From NCBI GenBank assembly GCA_022510505.1, contig JAFLTL010000009.1, positions 1 through 64,000 of the forward strand: DNA of 64,000 nucleotides, written 5' to 3'. Shown one piece after another: positions 63,991 to 64,000 of this stretch (its first letter is position 1; each line of letters begins with the position of its first letter). Both the position numbers and the translations under genes were made by a program. The notes beneath the pieces were generated by a model. That model did not search any database. It was not told the origin of the DNA and worked only from the letters and a program-made list of their open reading frames with translations. This DNA comes from Muribaculaceae bacterium. GTDB taxonomy: Bacteria; Bacteroidota; Bacteroidia; Bacteroidales; Muribaculaceae.

Positions 63991-64000
63991 TTGCATTAGT

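Overview
The window comes from a Bacteroidota (Bacteroidales) chromosome, most likely a gut Muribaculaceae-type organism. This rests on house-keeping promoters of the Bacteroides kind (TAnnTTTG -7 boxes, often with a TTG/TTTG -33 box about 19-21 bases upstream), the near absence of purine-rich ribosome binding sites, an 11-subunit complex I without nuoEFG, Bacteroidota-style F-ATP synthase genes (atpDC first, AtpB with an exported N-terminal domain), TonB-receptor-type barrels, DUF6249/ECF sigma genes and a secreted protein ending in a Bacteroidales C-terminal sorting-like domain. The family-level assignment is inference; the order-level one is well supported.

Layout. 1-3.3 kb: AT-rich accessory DNA with the end of an HTH regulator, an outer-membrane barrel protein and a lipoprotein. 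3.5-14.2 kb: central metabolism, with pyruvate:ferredoxin oxidoreductase (minus), malate dehydrogenase plus a thioredoxin lipoprotein (plus), and a tightly overlapped minus-strand operon (aminotransferase, 5'-nucleotidase, RNA methyltransferase, epimerase, META lipoprotein). 14.2-31.4 kb: one 17-kb plus-strand run in which the whole F-type ATP synthase operon (atpDCBEFHAG) lies inside the complex I operon, between nuoH and nuoI; this is the most striking feature. 31.7-37 kb: umuC, a c-di-AMP synthase, a metal-tailed SlyD, and two PLP-dependent sulfur amino acid enzymes. 36.9-43.4 kb: a complete urease operon (ureABC-EFGD-urea transporter, minus) with a strong terminator-like hairpin between the structural and accessory genes. 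43.6-43.9 kb: RNase P RNA.

44-53 kb: an M16 peptidase; an ECF sigma operon with membrane partners; a UvrX-like Y-family polymerase with a phage/macrodomain-like protein; an ADP-ribosylglycohydrolase remnant in a 640-bp scarred non-coding stretch; and two unrecognised genes. 53.5-57.4 kb: an N-degron operon (clpS-clpA-aat) and a Nudix hydrolase. 57.5-64 kb: a LytS/LytR-type two-component pair next to a TonB-receptor-like barrel, an SMR exporter with a Nim-like flavoprotein, and a secreted protein.

How the parts fit: PFOR makes reduced ferredoxin; the adjacent complex I core, lacking the NADH-oxidising module, probably takes electrons from ferredoxin or an unknown donor and pumps protons, and the co-transcribed ATP synthase uses that gradient. 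Urease, its transporter and perhaps the nearby histidine/cysteine-rich SlyD form a urea-nitrogen and nickel module.
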